Source: Arthrobacter citreus (GTDB taxonomy: Bacteria; Bacillota; Bacilli; Bacillales; Bacillaceae_G). From it: a stretch of DNA of 64,000 nt. This document shows positions 1 through 8,568 of this stretch, one piece after another. Within the stretch, counting starts at the first letter, position 1. Each line of letters starts with the position of its first letter. The stretch is taken from NCBI GenBank assembly GCA_013200995.1, contig CP053688.1:2108001-2172000 (forward strand), read 5' to 3'. Under the pieces are notes generated by a model. The model saw nothing but the letters and a program-made list of their open reading frames with translations, was not told where the DNA came from and did not search any database. Both the position numbers and the translations under genes were made by a program.

Positions 1-303
1 CGATGAACTTGATAAAATAATTTTATCATCCTCATTTAATAAGATTTTCCCTAGAGTCTCTATAGCTGTCGGCACATTTTTAGTATATCTTTTTGCTACT
101 GTATATACTTGATTCCCGTTTTCGTCTTCACCATGAAAAAATAGTTTTCCACCATCTTTTGGTTTTAGTTTATTGAATAAGTAAGTATTCTTTACTTCTT
201 CCGTTGTTGGCTGGCGATCAAGTGGTAATTGTTTCAAGTGATATGCAGCAGCCAATGGTGAAGAATGTGTGCCCCCAAAACAGTAATAAATATAATATTT
301 CAT
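1..303 (-). CDS. DUF3189 family protein, C-terminal part outside window
   Basis: The reading frame opens at an ATG at 303 behind GAGGATGAG and runs off the left edge of the window after about 101 codons, so it is partial only because of the window border. The N-terminus has a beta-strand followed by the motif GGTHSS and a helix, which I recognise from the DUF3189 family of small Bacillaceae proteins of unknown function. No signal peptide or membrane segment is visible in the part shown. It lies directly downstream of the YetF-like gene on the same strand with only 23 bp between them, so co-transcription is possible. The family call rests on my recognition of the N-terminal motif; no function can be given. 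Confidence 0.6.
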   Translation of the reverse strand, partial: MKYYIYYCFGGTHSSPLAAAYHLKQLPLDRQPTTEEVKNTYLFNKLKPKDGGKLFFHGEDENGNQVYTVAKRYTKNVPTAIETLGKILLNEDDKIILSSSS

Positions 304-326
304 TCATCTCATCCTCAAATTTTGTT

Positions 327-995
327 TTAATATGTATGTAAATGTAATTGCTTTGAATCCCATTCCGCAAAACATACTTGTTTCAGTGATAAATTTGACT
401 CAGAAAGTTTTTTATGTACCCACTTTTCGTCTTTTTTCAATGAATTAAGTGCTCTTTCTATAATTTGCCCATCACTAATGACGACGACAGGTAAAAATTC
501 TTTTTCCATCTGAATTTTCAAATCTTGTTTAGTAGGCGTATCGAAATTGGATTTCTTTAAGACACTGATTGTTCCGTCATTTTCTAAAATAGCATACGCA
601 ACTTCACTAACTGAAAAAGTATCTTTCGCTCTTAATAATTGCATCAATTGATCCGTATCTAAACGATTTCTTTTCAATTCTTTCCATTGAATTGCTCCGT
701 GCTTAATTACGACTGCAGCATCACCTTCTAAGAACTTTCTAGCTCTTCGTGACTTTTGAGTTATGATTTCGGTAACTAAGATTAGAGCTCCCCACGTAAA
801 AATACTAAATAAAATTCTTGGGAGATTTGCTTCCTTGTCATATATTCCATCTCCTAGTATATTTCCTAGCACTAGAGATGATATCAAATCAAATGGTGTT
901 ATTTGTGTTATTTGTGTTTTTCCATTAATTTTAACTACGATAAAAAGTGCTATATATCCGAAAAATAATTCACTAAACATTTCATGATAGCTCAT
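327..995 (-). CDS. DUF421 / YetF-like membrane protein
   Basis: A 222-residue protein with two to three hydrophobic segments in the first 90 residues followed by a soluble alpha/beta domain. This layout, with the sequence TPFDLISSLVLGN in the membrane part and GAIQWKELKRNRLDTDQL in the soluble part, is that of the DUF421 family (YetF, YdfR, YrbG, YkjA in Bacillus subtilis). The biochemical role of the family is poorly known. I start it at the ATG at 995 because AGGAG lies 8 nt upstream; a GTG at 1004 overlaps that ribosome binding site and is unlikely. The soluble part ends with the predicted beta-strand QVCFAEWDSKQLHLHTY. The protein looks complete. Confidence 0.75.
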   Translation of the reverse strand: MSYHEMFSELFFGYIALFIVVKINGKTQITQITPFDLISSLVLGNILGDGIYDKEANLPRILFSIFTWGALILVTEIITQKSRRARKFLEGDAAVVIKHGAIQWKELKRNRLDTDQLMQLLRAKDTFSVSEVAYAILENDGTISVLKKSNFDTPTKQDLKIQMEKEFLPVVVISDGQIIERALNSLKKDEKWVHKKLSESNLSLKQVCFAEWDSKQLHLHTY

Positions 996-1074
996 GTAAT
1001 ACACTCCTATATTTTTCTTACTACTTTTGACTATTTATAGTTTTAATAGATAACTTGAAAAAATTCCAAATAAA

Positions 1075-2292
1075 TCAATTTTCCATATAAAGATGTGCGT
1101 CAGGATGAGAGCCAACCGTAATTAGATCCTTTAATATTTTTGCCAATACATAGCTATATACAGTTCCATTACCTCCATACGCCATTAAAAACAAACAGTT
1201 TGGATATTCATTGTATTCTCTAATCATTGGTAAGCCGGAATGCGTTCCTCCAAATGCGCCTGTCCAATAAAATTCCGCTTTTGCATCTTTATGATGTGGA
1301 AATAACTCTACTAAATTTTTTATAAGCTGCTCTTTTTTATGAAATAACATTGATTCACGCTTTTCTGGTATGATTGTAGGTTCATCAAGACCGCCAACAA
1401 TAATTCTTCCATCAACAGTTGTGCGCAAGTAAAGATATGGCCTTGCAGTCTCCCAAATTAAGCAGTCTTCATACCATGCATTACTATTTTCAAGTAACGG
1501 CTGTGTTGCAATTGCAAATGTCGAAGTCAAGACTGCATTTTTTTCACTTTTTACTTCTAGAGATTCATAACCTCCAGCAAAAATAACTTTTTTAGCACGA
1601 ATCGTATGTTTAGTGTTCGTAAAAAGTTGGACACCTTCCTTTGAACCAATGATCCGCGTTACTTCGGTATCAGAGTATGCCTTTAACCCTCGCTTCATAG
1701 CATATAAAAGTAAGCCATGGGCACATTTATACGGATTAACTTCAGCGTCATCACCAGTGAAAAGTGCAAGTTCCTTTGTAAAATTAAACTTCTCTTTTAT
1801 TTGGGCTTTTGTAAATAACTCAGCATTAAATCCATGTTCCGTTAACACCTTATACTCTAATTCAATATTTTCTTTTCCGTCTAAATCACTTGCATAATAT
1901 AAACTTTTTCTTTTTATAAAATCTGGATCAATTTCAATTTTTTTTGACATTTTTTCAATTCCTTTTATAGCTTCAACACATAATTGATAATGACGAACGG
2001 CTTTTTCTCTTCCAAAAGAGTTAATAAATGAATTTAATGATTTATCGTTTGTATATTGTAGTAGTCCGGTATTCGCACTTGTACTTCCATGAGCAACTTT
2101 TCGTTTATCTAGTAATACTACTTTTGCTCCTGTTTGACTTAGGAAATACGCGGATAAGCCACCTGACTCACCACTTCCTACTATTACAAAATCACATACT
2201 AGATCCTCATCTAGTGATTTAATATTATCTAATTCTGGGTGCGAATTAATGTAAGTTGTTGGCCAATATAAAACACCGCTAATACTTTTCAC
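1075..2292 (-). CDS. FAD-dependent amino acid oxidase-type oxidoreductase (DAO family)
   Basis: About 405 residues. A dinucleotide-binding motif (FVIVGSGESGG with a following KVVLLDKRK strand) is near the N-terminus, and a second conserved stretch near the C-terminus (FWTGAFGGTHSGLPMI then YGGNGTVYS) closes the FAD site. This is the organisation of the DadA/OrdL/gamma-glutamylputrescine oxidase branch of the DAO family, so a secondary or primary amine is the likely substrate; the exact one cannot be read from sequence. I place the start at the GTG at 2292 because AAGGAG sits 7 nt before it; the ATG at 2316 lies upstream of this ribosome binding site. It is a single gene separated from phaC by the pha terminator. 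Confidence 0.75.
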   Translation of the reverse strand: MKSISGVLYWPTTYINSHPELDNIKSLDEDLVCDFVIVGSGESGGLSAYFLSQTGAKVVLLDKRKVAHGSTSANTGLLQYTNDKSLNSFINSFGREKAVRHYQLCVEAIKGIEKMSKKIEIDPDFIKRKSLYYASDLDGKENIELEYKVLTEHGFNAELFTKAQIKEKFNFTKELALFTGDDAEVNPYKCAHGLLLYAMKRGLKAYSDTEVTRIIGSKEGVQLFTNTKHTIRAKKVIFAGGYESLEVKSEKNAVLTSTFAIATQPLLENSNAWYEDCLIWETARPYLYLRTTVDGRIIVGGLDEPTIIPEKRESMLFHKKEQLIKNLVELFPHHKDAKAEFYWTGAFGGTHSGLPMIREYNEYPNCLFLMAYGGNGTVYSYVLAKILKDLITVGSHPDAHLYMEN

Positions 2293-2345
2293 ATGTCTAC
2301 TCCTTTCATTAATCATTATTTAAGGTAGTTTTTGTCAGTTGAATG

Positions 2346-2382
2346 AAAAAAATCCCACTTTTTTCAAAGTGAGATTTTTTTA
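2346..2382 (-). terminator. Intrinsic terminator of phaRBC
   Basis: An 11-bp stem (2351-2361 paired with 2366-2376, one G-U wobble in the minus-strand RNA) with a 4-nt loop is followed on the minus strand by a run of U. It lies just after the phaC stop codon. Confidence 0.8.
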
Positions 2383-2398
2383 AGCTAAATTTAATTTT

Positions 2399-3481
2399 TT
2401 ATGATCTTTCAGCTAACCATTTTCCAATTGTCGGATATGTTGTTTTTAGAGAAACTGGTCCAAACATAATTGAAACATGGCCAGATGGAATCGATACATA
2501 TTGCTTATCTACGCTAGAAATATGCTCATTTAGAGCTTCTACTTGGCATGGCATTGCAATATGGTCTTTAGTTGCAGATATATTTAATACATTAGCTTGT
2601 ATGTTTGATACATCTACTTTTCTACCTCTAATTTCAAGTTCACCATTCAATAATTTGTTTTGTTGATAAAATTCACGAATCCATTGACGATATGATTCAC
2701 CTGGGAAAGGAATACCGTCTGCAACCCATTTTTGCATTAACTGCCACGACTTAATAAATCTTGTATTATCAGATCGATCTAATAAAGTTACATAAGGCCC
2801 AACGAAATTAGTAATTGGTTTTAACATTTTATTACCAAAGTCAATCATTTCAGGTGGTATATTTCCTAATGTGTCGACAGCTTTATCTAATGCAAAGTAT
2901 TTTTCATTTAAAAACGATCCATATAATCCAGTTTCTGAAAAATCAAATGGACTAGTTACGAATATTAAGTTTTTAATTGGTGCATTTTCATAAAGAGATG
3001 CGTAAATACTAGTTAAAGTGCCGCCCATACAATAACCTAATAATGATATTTCCTCTGCACCTGAAAAACGAAGAACGCGATTTACAGCTTTCGCAATATA
3101 ATCATGAATGAAATCGTCAAATTTCAAATGTCGGTCTTCATAACCAAAAGTACCCCAGTCTAATAAATAAACATCAAATCCTTCATTAACAAGATATTCT
3201 ACAAAAGAATTACCTTTCGTTAAATCAAGGATATAAGGCTTATTAATTAGCGCATAAATAAGTAAGATCGGAGTCTTTTTTACTTTTTTTGAAGTAGTTG
3301 GTATATAATGATACAATTTACTCTTATTTTTAGTCCAAATGACTTCTTTAGGAGATTGACCTACTAGTGGCTCCCCTTCTTTTATAAGAATATCTGCAGT
3401 TTTCTTCAATCTTTTATATGATTCTTTTAATCCGCTTGGAAGTGATTCCGTAGCTTCTTCTAACTTTTGTGAACTAATCAC
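2399..3481 (-). CDS. phaC: PHA synthase catalytic subunit, class IV
   Basis: A 360-residue alpha/beta hydrolase that polymerises (R)-3-hydroxyacyl-CoA into polyhydroxyalkanoate on the granule surface. The lipase-box-like motif GYCMGG places the nucleophile at Cys151; the other triad members are Asp306 (in SATKDHIAMP) and His335 (in PSGHVSIMFG). The length is that of Bacillus class IV PhaC (about 360 residues), which needs PhaR as partner, and phaR is two genes upstream on the same strand. It starts at a GTG with AAGGGGGGA 6-7 nt before it. It is the last gene of phaR-phaB-phaC and is followed by a terminator. No odd features; all catalytic residues are present. Confidence 0.96.
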   Translation of the reverse strand: MISSQKLEEATESLPSGLKESYKRLKKTADILIKEGEPLVGQSPKEVIWTKNKSKLYHYIPTTSKKVKKTPILLIYALINKPYILDLTKGNSFVEYLVNEGFDVYLLDWGTFGYEDRHLKFDDFIHDYIAKAVNRVLRFSGAEEISLLGYCMGGTLTSIYASLYENAPIKNLIFVTSPFDFSETGLYGSFLNEKYFALDKAVDTLGNIPPEMIDFGNKMLKPITNFVGPYVTLLDRSDNTRFIKSWQLMQKWVADGIPFPGESYRQWIREFYQQNKLLNGELEIRGRKVDVSNIQANVLNISATKDHIAMPCQVEALNEHISSVDKQYVSIPSGHVSIMFGPVSLKTTYPTIGKWLAERS

Positions 3482-3522
3482 ACTATTCCCCCCTTTTGAT
3501 AAAGTTCATCTATATATAAGAC

Positions 3523-4263
3523 TTAAACGTAAAGTCCGCCATTTACATTTATTTGTTGACCAGTGATGTACTCGCCGCCTTCGCATAAGTAAACTACTGC
3601 TTTAGCAATTTCCTCAACTGTACCAAATCTTCTTTTTGGTATTTTAGATTTAATTTGTTCTTTTACATTTTCTGGTATTTCGTTTACCATATCCGTTTCA
3701 ATAAATCCTGGACATACAGAATTTACTGTAACATTTGATTTTGCTAATTCAAGAGCTAATGATTTAGTAAATCCGATCATTCCGGCTTTTGCAGCAGAAT
3801 AGTTTGTTTGACCAAAACCACCCGATTGACCAATAACTGATGAGATATTAATGATGCGAGCATTATCAGATTCTAATAAGTGTGGTAAAGCAGAATTACA
3901 TGTGTTATAAACACTGCTTAAGTTTACATCAATAACCTCATGCCAATCTTCCGCACTTAGCTTTTTGAAACTACGATCTCTAGTGATTCCGGCATTGTTT
4001 ACAATAATGTCTAAACGACCAAAATGCTCAACTGTACGATCAATTAATGCTTTCGCTTGATCTAATTCAGCAACATTAGCTTGAACTGCTAATGCCTCAT
4101 AACCATTTTCAAAAAGTTCGTCTACAACTGCTTTTGCGTGTGCTTCACTATTATTATAATTGATTACAACTTTTGCACCTTTCTCTGCTAAAGCGAATGC
4201 TATACCTTTTCCTATTCCTTTTGCTCCACCTGTTACGATCGCTACACGATTTACTAAATCCAT
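3523..4263 (-). CDS. phaB: Acetoacetyl-CoA reductase (short-chain dehydrogenase)
   Basis: A 246-residue classical short-chain dehydrogenase. It shows the NADPH-binding TGGAKGIGKG at residues 11-20, NNAG near 89-92, and the catalytic Ser142 with Tyr155 and Lys159 (YSAAK). The position between phaR and phaC identifies it as the acetoacetyl-CoA reductase that supplies (R)-3-hydroxybutyryl-CoA to PhaC, rather than the FabG of fatty acid synthesis, which it resembles closely in sequence. AAAGGAG lies before the ATG. The C-terminal GGEYITGQQINVNGGLYV is the usual family ending. Role confidence comes from context; the family assignment is certain. Confidence 0.93.
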   Translation of the reverse strand: MDLVNRVAIVTGGAKGIGKGIAFALAEKGAKVVINYNNSEAHAKAVVDELFENGYEALAVQANVAELDQAKALIDRTVEHFGRLDIIVNNAGITRDRSFKKLSAEDWHEVIDVNLSSVYNTCNSALPHLLESDNARIINISSVIGQSGGFGQTNYSAAKAGMIGFTKSLALELAKSNVTVNSVCPGFIETDMVNEIPENVKEQIKSKIPKRRFGTVEEIAKAVVYLCEGGEYITGQQINVNGGLYV

Positions 4264-4288
4264 TAATCATTTCTCCTTTTTTAACTAA

Positions 4289-4768
4289 TTATTGTTTTGT
4301 TGTTGTTGTTGTTAATTGCTTTAAAAGTTGTTCAATGTTTGACATTGAAGACTTTAATTCACTAACTTGTTGATGGATTGATTTGGTTTCAGCTTTCACT
4401 TTTGTAAGATCTCGTTTTAATGCAACAATGTCTAACTCTTTTTTCAATGCTGTTACATCTAGCTCTGGTTGCGTATTTAAGTATAATTGGTCCTCTAATG
4501 TATCAACTTTTGATTCTAAATTAATCACTAAGCTAGCTACATTTGCGATATCTTCTTTTGAAGCGATATTCGAAGCCTCTAAGAAAGTTTTCGACTGATC
4601 ATTCATCATTTTTTTACAAAATAGATTAAAATCTAGTACAGAACCCATCCACTCAGAAAATTCTTCTTTATGAACATGATCGTTCATCATTTTTCCCCAG
4701 TATTTTTCATTAACATCATACATTTGCTTCCACATTTTTAATGGATCTGAATAATTTTGCTCTGACAT
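4289..4768 (-). CDS. phaR: PHA synthase subunit PhaR
   Basis: A 159-residue, strongly charged, largely helical protein rich in Lys, Glu and Met with a predicted coiled coil in the second half (heptad-like LESKVDTLEDQL and LTKVKAETKSIHQQVSELK). This is the Bacillus PhaR type: a non-catalytic subunit that forms the active class IV synthase with PhaC. It ends in a Thr-rich tail. The ATG follows GAGGGGGAT. It is the first gene of phaRBC, divergent from phaQ, and a TATACT -10-like hexamer (4792-4797, minus strand) would give a short leader. Low sequence conservation is normal for this subunit; context supports the call. Confidence 0.9.
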   Translation of the reverse strand: MSEQNYSDPLKMWKQMYDVNEKYWGKMMNDHVHKEEFSEWMGSVLDFNLFCKKMMNDQSKTFLEASNIASKEDIANVASLVINLESKVDTLEDQLYLNTQPELDVTALKKELDIVALKRDLTKVKAETKSIHQQVSELKSSMSNIEQLLKQLTTTTTKQ

Positions 4769-4892
4769 CTAAATCCCCCTCACTCATTTAAGTATAGAAA
4801 ACATTTCGACAACAAAACAATCCAATATTTTCGTGATATTTCTACATTTTTGTCGAAATTTGTTTTTTAATATTCATTATATTTAAAATACA

Positions 4893-4925
4893 TTGACAAT
4901 AAATTTAACTAAGTGTAAATTACAC
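4893..4925 (+). promoter_or_regulatory. phaQP promoter with palindromic operator over the -10 box
   Basis: TTGACA (4893-4898), a 17-bp spacer and TAAATT (4916-4921) form a sigma-A type promoter for phaQ. The near-perfect palindrome GTGTAAATTACAC (4913-4925) covers the -10 hexamer. PhaQ of Bacillus megaterium is known to repress its own operon and to respond to PHB, so this palindrome is the natural candidate for its operator; that assignment is inference. Confidence 0.6.
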
Positions 4926-4970
4926 CTAAGGGATGATTCCTTACTACGATATAGGAGGGAACGATACTTT

Positions 4971-5390
4971 ATGACAACAAATGAAAATGATACAAGTAAA
5001 AAAACAAAACAGGAAACTTCCAACAATCTTACATTGCCAAAAAACTTCTTAGTTCCCTTTCTACTTCTAAGCCTTAAGCAATGGAACATGCATGGCTATA
5101 AATTAATGCAAGTATTATTTGATTTAGGTTTTACTACGCTTGATTCGAGTAATGTGTATCGAATTCTGAGACAACTCGAAAAAGAAAGTTATATTAAATC
5201 TAGTTGGGAAAATGGACTCGATGGTCCAGCAAAACGAATTTATTCAATTACTGATGCTGGTGAGGAATATTTAAAAACATGCCATAGTTCATTTACTCAA
5301 TATAATCAAATGCTCCAAACATTTTTTTCAATTTACACAAATTCCTTCTTTCCTTTTAGCAGCTCTGATGAAAGTTTTAAAAATGATTGA
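4971..5390 (+). CDS. phaQ: PHA-responsive transcriptional repressor PhaQ (PadR-like)
   Basis: A 139-residue winged-helix protein of the PadR type: LVPFLLLSLKQWNMHGYKLM leads into the recognition helix SSNVYRILRQLEKESYIKS and the wing GPAKRIYSITDAGEEYL. In Bacillus megaterium PhaQ represses the phaQP operon and is released by PHB. I start it at the ATG at 4971 because AGGAGGGA is 10 nt upstream; the frame is open further back to 4893 but that region carries the promoter. It lies 47 bp before phaP on the same strand. Its probable operator is the palindrome at 4913-4925. Confidence 0.9.
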   Translation: MTTNENDTSKKTKQETSNNLTLPKNFLVPFLLLSLKQWNMHGYKLMQVLFDLGFTTLDSSNVYRILRQLEKESYIKSSWENGLDGPAKRIYSITDAGEEYLKTCHSSFTQYNQMLQTFFSIYTNSFFPFSSSDESFKND

Positions 5391-5437
5391 AATTGCAGCA
5401 ATGCATTCAATAATAAATTTTTTTGGAGGAAATACTA

Positions 5438-5947
5438 ATGACTGAAAAAACAATCGAATTACAAACAGAACTTGCAACTGAGAATTTTCAAAAGATGCTT
5501 CAATACTTACTAGATAACCAATTACAAATTCAACAATGGACAGAGTCTTTATTTCAAGAACAAGCAAAGCAATGGAAAACATTAAATGAGCAAGTACAAC
5601 TTCAACAACAAGAATCTTATGAACAATTTCAAGAAATGATCAAATTACTAAATGAAATTAAACCAACAATGACTCAAGAGACATTTGAGAAAAATTGGAA
5701 AAAATTATTTGAACAATTTACTCCATTCCAATCATTATGGTCAAACTTTAATCAAAATCCATATCAACCATTTTTTCAAGCTATGAGTACTTTTTCAAAT
5801 CAACAACAACAACTTTTTCAACAATTTTTCAAACAACCATTAAATAGCACACCTTTCACTGCTTGGACGAATATGTATCAACAGTTCCAAAAAACTCAAG
5901 AAGATTGGTTAAAAAACATTCAAGAATTTTCTTTCTCAAAACTATAA
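5438..5947 (+). CDS. phaP: Phasin, PHA granule surface protein
   Basis: A 169-residue all-helical protein, extremely rich in Gln, Phe and Lys, with no Cys. It matches the size and composition of Bacillus PhaP, which coats PHA granules and controls their size and number. The ATG at 5438 follows GGAGGA by 7 nt; a TTG at 5423 in the same frame overlaps the ribosome binding site and is rejected. It follows phaQ directly in the operon. The amphipathic pattern (FQKMLQYLLDNQLQIQQW and QQLFQQFFKQPL) fits binding to a hydrophobic granule surface. Sequence conservation in phasins is low, so context carries much of the call. Confidence 0.9.
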   Translation: MTEKTIELQTELATENFQKMLQYLLDNQLQIQQWTESLFQEQAKQWKTLNEQVQLQQQESYEQFQEMIKLLNEIKPTMTQETFEKNWKKLFEQFTPFQSLWSNFNQNPYQPFFQAMSTFSNQQQQLFQQFFKQPLNSTPFTAWTNMYQQFQKTQEDWLKNIQEFSFSKL

Positions 5948-6005
5948 AATTTTTAACGATTTTCTTGAATAGCTAGTTATTTCATCAAGGAGAGGATGAA
6001 ACAAA

Positions 6006-6449
6006 ATGAATATTTTCGAAAGTGCAAGACATGTACAGGAAGTTCATTTTGACTCCATATCAGTTGGTGATGAAGCTACTCTGGAAGTAAAAATTACAGC
6101 AGAGTTAATTGAACAATTTGCTGCAATTTCAACAGATGTTAATCCAATTCACTTATTAGATGATTTTGCTGAAGAAAGCATCTTTAAAGAAAGAATTGCA
6201 CATGGCATGTTGATTTGCAGCTTTATTTCCTCAGTACTAGGTACTAAACTACCCGGCAAAAACACCATCTACCTATCTCAAGAAGTATTTTTCAAAGCAC
6301 CAGTTAAAATTAATGACACAATTAAAGTAATCGTCAGTGTAATAAGCAAACGAGATGATAAAAAATTACTAACCCTTCAAACGAATGTATATAATCAGGA
6401 TAATATACTTGTTGTGGAAGGATCAGCTGTTGTTAAAAAGTTAACTTAA
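6006..6449 (+). CDS. phaJ: (R)-specific enoyl-CoA hydratase (MaoC-like)
   Basis: A 147-residue single hot-dog fold protein of the MaoC/hydratase-2 family. The hydratase-2 motif is clear: the catalytic Asp in STDVNPIHLLDDFA with the following His in FKERIAHGMLICSF. PhaJ converts 2-enoyl-CoA from beta-oxidation to (R)-3-hydroxyacyl-CoA, a second route of monomer supply to PhaC besides PhaB. It lies 58 bp after phaP on the same strand behind AAGGAGAGG, which supports the PHA role over a general MaoC function. A phaJ-type gene beside the pha locus is known in some Bacillus species. Confidence 0.88.
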   Translation: MNIFESARHVQEVHFDSISVGDEATLEVKITAELIEQFAAISTDVNPIHLLDDFAEESIFKERIAHGMLICSFISSVLGTKLPGKNTIYLSQEVFFKAPVKINDTIKVIVSVISKRDDKKLLTLQTNVYNQDNILVVEGSAVVKKLT

Positions 6450-6539
6450 ACCTAATATGACTGTATTTACCAAGCATGATAAAATCCTAAATGTAAAAAA
6501 TATAATTGTAAGCTACTACTTACAGAAAGGGAGATTATC

Positions 6540-6728
6540 ATGACAAGATCAAATAAATTATTAGTTCCAGGTGTAGAGCAAGCACTAGATCAATTTAAAT
6601 ATGAAATTGCTAATGAATTCGGAGTAACTTTGGGTTCAGATACAACTGCACGCTCTAATGGTTCAGTTGGTGGCGAAATTACAAAACGTTTAATTGCTCA
6701 AGCGCAAAGTCATTTAAAGGGTCAATGA
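6540..6728 (+). CDS. Alpha/beta-type small acid-soluble spore protein
   Basis: A 62-residue protein that coats DNA in the dormant spore and protects it from UV and heat. The germination protease (GPR) recognition sequence YEIANEFGV is at residues 21-29, and the conserved C-terminal block [16 protein letters not shown] follows. Both are typical of SspA/SspB-like proteins. AAAGGGAG precedes the ATG. Transcription by sigma-G is expected from the family, but I did not identify the promoter with certainty. The gene is monocistronic, ending at the hairpin at 6769. Which SASP paralogue it is cannot be decided from this window. Confidence 0.95.
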   Translation: MTRSNKLLVPGVEQALDQFKYEIANEFGVTLGSDTTARSNGSVGGEITKRLIAQAQSHLKGQ

Positions 6729-6768
6729 TTTAAAGAAATAACAAACTATATAAAATGGCTTAATATAG

Positions 6769-6794
6769 GGGAAGAATTAATTCTTCCCTTTTTA
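6769..6794 (+). terminator. Intrinsic terminator of the SASP gene
   Basis: Perfect 20-nt palindrome (6769-6788, GGGAAGAA arms) followed by TTTTTA, 40 bp after the SASP stop codon. Confidence 0.85.
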
Positions 6795-6837
6795 TTTTTA
6801 AATTTATTGGAAGAAAATAGCAATATTTATCTTAACT

Positions 6838-6853
6838 AGTTGTATAGACAAGT
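6838..6853. promoter_or_regulatory. Candidate NagR (GntR/HutC) operator
   Basis: AGTTGTATAGACAAGT is a near-palindrome resembling the NagR/YvoA sites found upstream of nagP and nagAB in Bacillus (core TGGTATAGACCA-like). It lies 63 bp before the nagP start. Assignment is by resemblance and gene context. Confidence 0.6.
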
Positions 6854-6873
6854 TGGACCTTTTAAGTTAATAT

Positions 6874-6887
6874 TGAAAGCGTAATCA
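6874..6887. promoter_or_regulatory. Candidate cre site (CcpA)
   Basis: TGAAAGCGTAATCA matches the cre consensus TGWAANCGNTNWCA at 13 of 14 positions. Its place just upstream of the nagP ribosome binding site fits carbon catabolite repression of a PTS permease. Confidence 0.65.
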
Positions 6888-6915
6888 TTATAATAATTTT
6901 CGGAGGGAAAATAAT

Positions 6916-8280
6916 ATGCTTAGTTTTTTACAACGTATTGGTAAAGCATTAATGCTTCCAATAGCTGTCCTTCCAGCTGCGGGTCTTTTACTGCGCTTTG
7001 GACAACCCGATTTACTAGACATTCCGTTTATGGCGGCTGCTGGTAATGCAATTTTCTCAAATCTTCCATTAATCTTTGCTATCGGTGTTGCAATTGGTAT
7101 TTCAAAGGATGGAAATGGGGCAGCTGGTCTTGCAGGTGCAATCGGTTACTTCGTATTAACTGCAGGAACAACTACTATTAATAAAGATATAAACATGGCT
7201 GCCCTTGGTGGTATTATTACTGGGGTTGTAGCTGGTCTGCTTTACAACAGATTTAGTGGTATTAAATTACCTGAATGGTTAGGATTCTTTAGTGGACGAC
7301 GATTCGTTCCAATCATAACGTCGGCTACTATGCTGATATTAGCAGGAATATTTGGTTATGTATGGCCAACAATTCAAGATGCAATTAACTCTGTTGGTAA
7401 CTGGATTATTGATATCGGTCCAATCGGAGCTGCAGTATTTGGTTTCTTAAACCGTATTCTAATTCCATTAGGTTTACATCACGTATTAAATACAATTTTC
7501 TGGTTCAACTTAGGTGACTTTACTGATGCTGCTGGTAAATTAGTTCACGGTGACTTAAACAGATTCTTCGCTGGTGACAACACTGCTGGTGCATTCATGA
7601 CTGGTTTCTTCCCAATTATGATGTTTGGTCTTCCTGCTGCTGCGTTTGCAATGATCGCTGCTGCAAAACCTGAAAAACGTAAAACTGTTGCAGGTATGTT
7701 TATCGGACTTGCTTTAACATCATTCTTAACTGGTATTACTGAACCAATTGAATTTGCATTCATGTTCATTGCTCCAGTACTATATACATTCCATGCAATC
7801 TTAACAGGTTTATCAATGGGTCTTGTAAATGCTTTAGGAATTAAAGATGGATTTACATTCTCAGCTGGTTTCATGGACTACATTCTGAACTACAATATCG
7901 CAACTAAACCTATACTATTACTCCTAATCGGCTTAATCTTTGGTGTAATTTACTTTGTCGTGTTCTACTTTGCAATTAAGAAATTTAACATTAAAACACC
8001 AGGTCGTGAAGACGATGAAGTTGAAACTGATGAAGTAACAACTGAAATTGGTGATTCTTTATACCTACAAGCTTTAGGTGGAAAAGAAAACTTAACAAAT
8101 ATTGATAACTGTACAACTCGTTTACGCTTACAAGTAAAAGATGCTTCTAAAGTAAATGAAGCACTTCTTAAAAAAGCTGGTGCACGTGGAGTTATTAAAT
8201 TAGATGATAAAAACGTTCAAGTAGTTGTAGGTACAAACGTAGAGTTTGTTGCTGAAGACTTAAAGAAAGAAGTTAAATAA
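6916..8280 (+). CDS. nagP: PTS N-acetylglucosamine-specific EIICB permease
   Basis: A 454-residue membrane permease: an EIIC domain of about ten hydrophobic segments (residues 1-350, beginning LQRIGKALMLPIAVLPAAGLL) fused to a C-terminal EIIB domain (about 375-454). The phosphocysteine is Cys399 in NIDNCTTRLRL. There is no EIIA domain, as in Bacillus NagP. It imports and phosphorylates GlcNAc, taking phosphate from HPr through a separate EIIA. The EIIC sequence (GISKDGNGAAGLAGAIGYFVL, LHHVLNTIFWFNLGDF) resembles GlcNAc more than glucose permeases. Upstream are a NagR-like operator and a cre site, so induction by GlcNAc and catabolite repression are expected. It is monocistronic. Confidence 0.88.
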   Translation: MLSFLQRIGKALMLPIAVLPAAGLLLRFGQPDLLDIPFMAAAGNAIFSNLPLIFAIGVAIGISKDGNGAAGLAGAIGYFVLTAGTTTINKDINMAALGGIITGVVAGLLYNRFSGIKLPEWLGFFSGRRFVPIITSATMLILAGIFGYVWPTIQDAINSVGNWIIDIGPIGAAVFGFLNRILIPLGLHHVLNTIFWFNLGDFTDAAGKLVHGDLNRFFAGDNTAGAFMTGFFPIMMFGLPAAAFAMIAAAKPEKRKTVAGMFIGLALTSFLTGITEPIEFAFMFIAPVLYTFHAILTGLSMGLVNALGIKDGFTFSAGFMDYILNYNIATKPILLLLIGLIFGVIYFVVFYFAIKKFNIKTPGREDDEVETDEVTTEIGDSLYLQALGGKENLTNIDNCTTRLRLQVKDASKVNEALLKKAGARGVIKLDDKNVQVVVGTNVEFVAEDLKKEVK

Positions 8281-8285
8281 TTGAT

Positions 8286-8318
8286 CAAAAAGCTTGTCCA
8301 ATTGGGCAAGCTTTTTTG
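8286..8318 (+). terminator. Intrinsic terminator of nagP
   Basis: AAAAAGCTTG pairs with CAAGCTTTTT around a short inner stem, followed by a U run, right after the nagP stop codon. Confidence 0.85.
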
Positions 8319-8539
8319 TTGTTTCATGTATTTAAAATTAAGCAATTAAATCAGAGTATATAAGACGTGAGATTAAGACCTTGTGTTTTTTATTTGATTT
8401 TGTTACTTATAAAGGATTGATTCGTTAGATAAGAGTTTCTATAGGGGCATGGGTAACTTTTAAAGCAAGTTGCTGCGATCTACTCATAAAGTGTTCACGA
8501 GTTAAAAAACATAAATGTTTATTTTTCAAATAAAAAGTA

Positions 8540-8568
8540 AAAGGACACTATCATAACTAGTGTCCTTT
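8540..8568 (-). terminator. Terminator of the cREC gene
   Basis: 11-bp perfect stem AAAGGACACTA / TAGTGTCCTTT with a 7-nt loop, touching the stop codon of the minus-strand gene; an imperfect U run follows on the minus strand. Confidence 0.65.

Noticed and set aside
4893..4970. N-terminal extension of PhaQ
   Set aside because: The frame is open, but this stretch contains the TTGACA/TAAATT promoter and the operator palindrome; AGGAGGGA marks the start at 4971.
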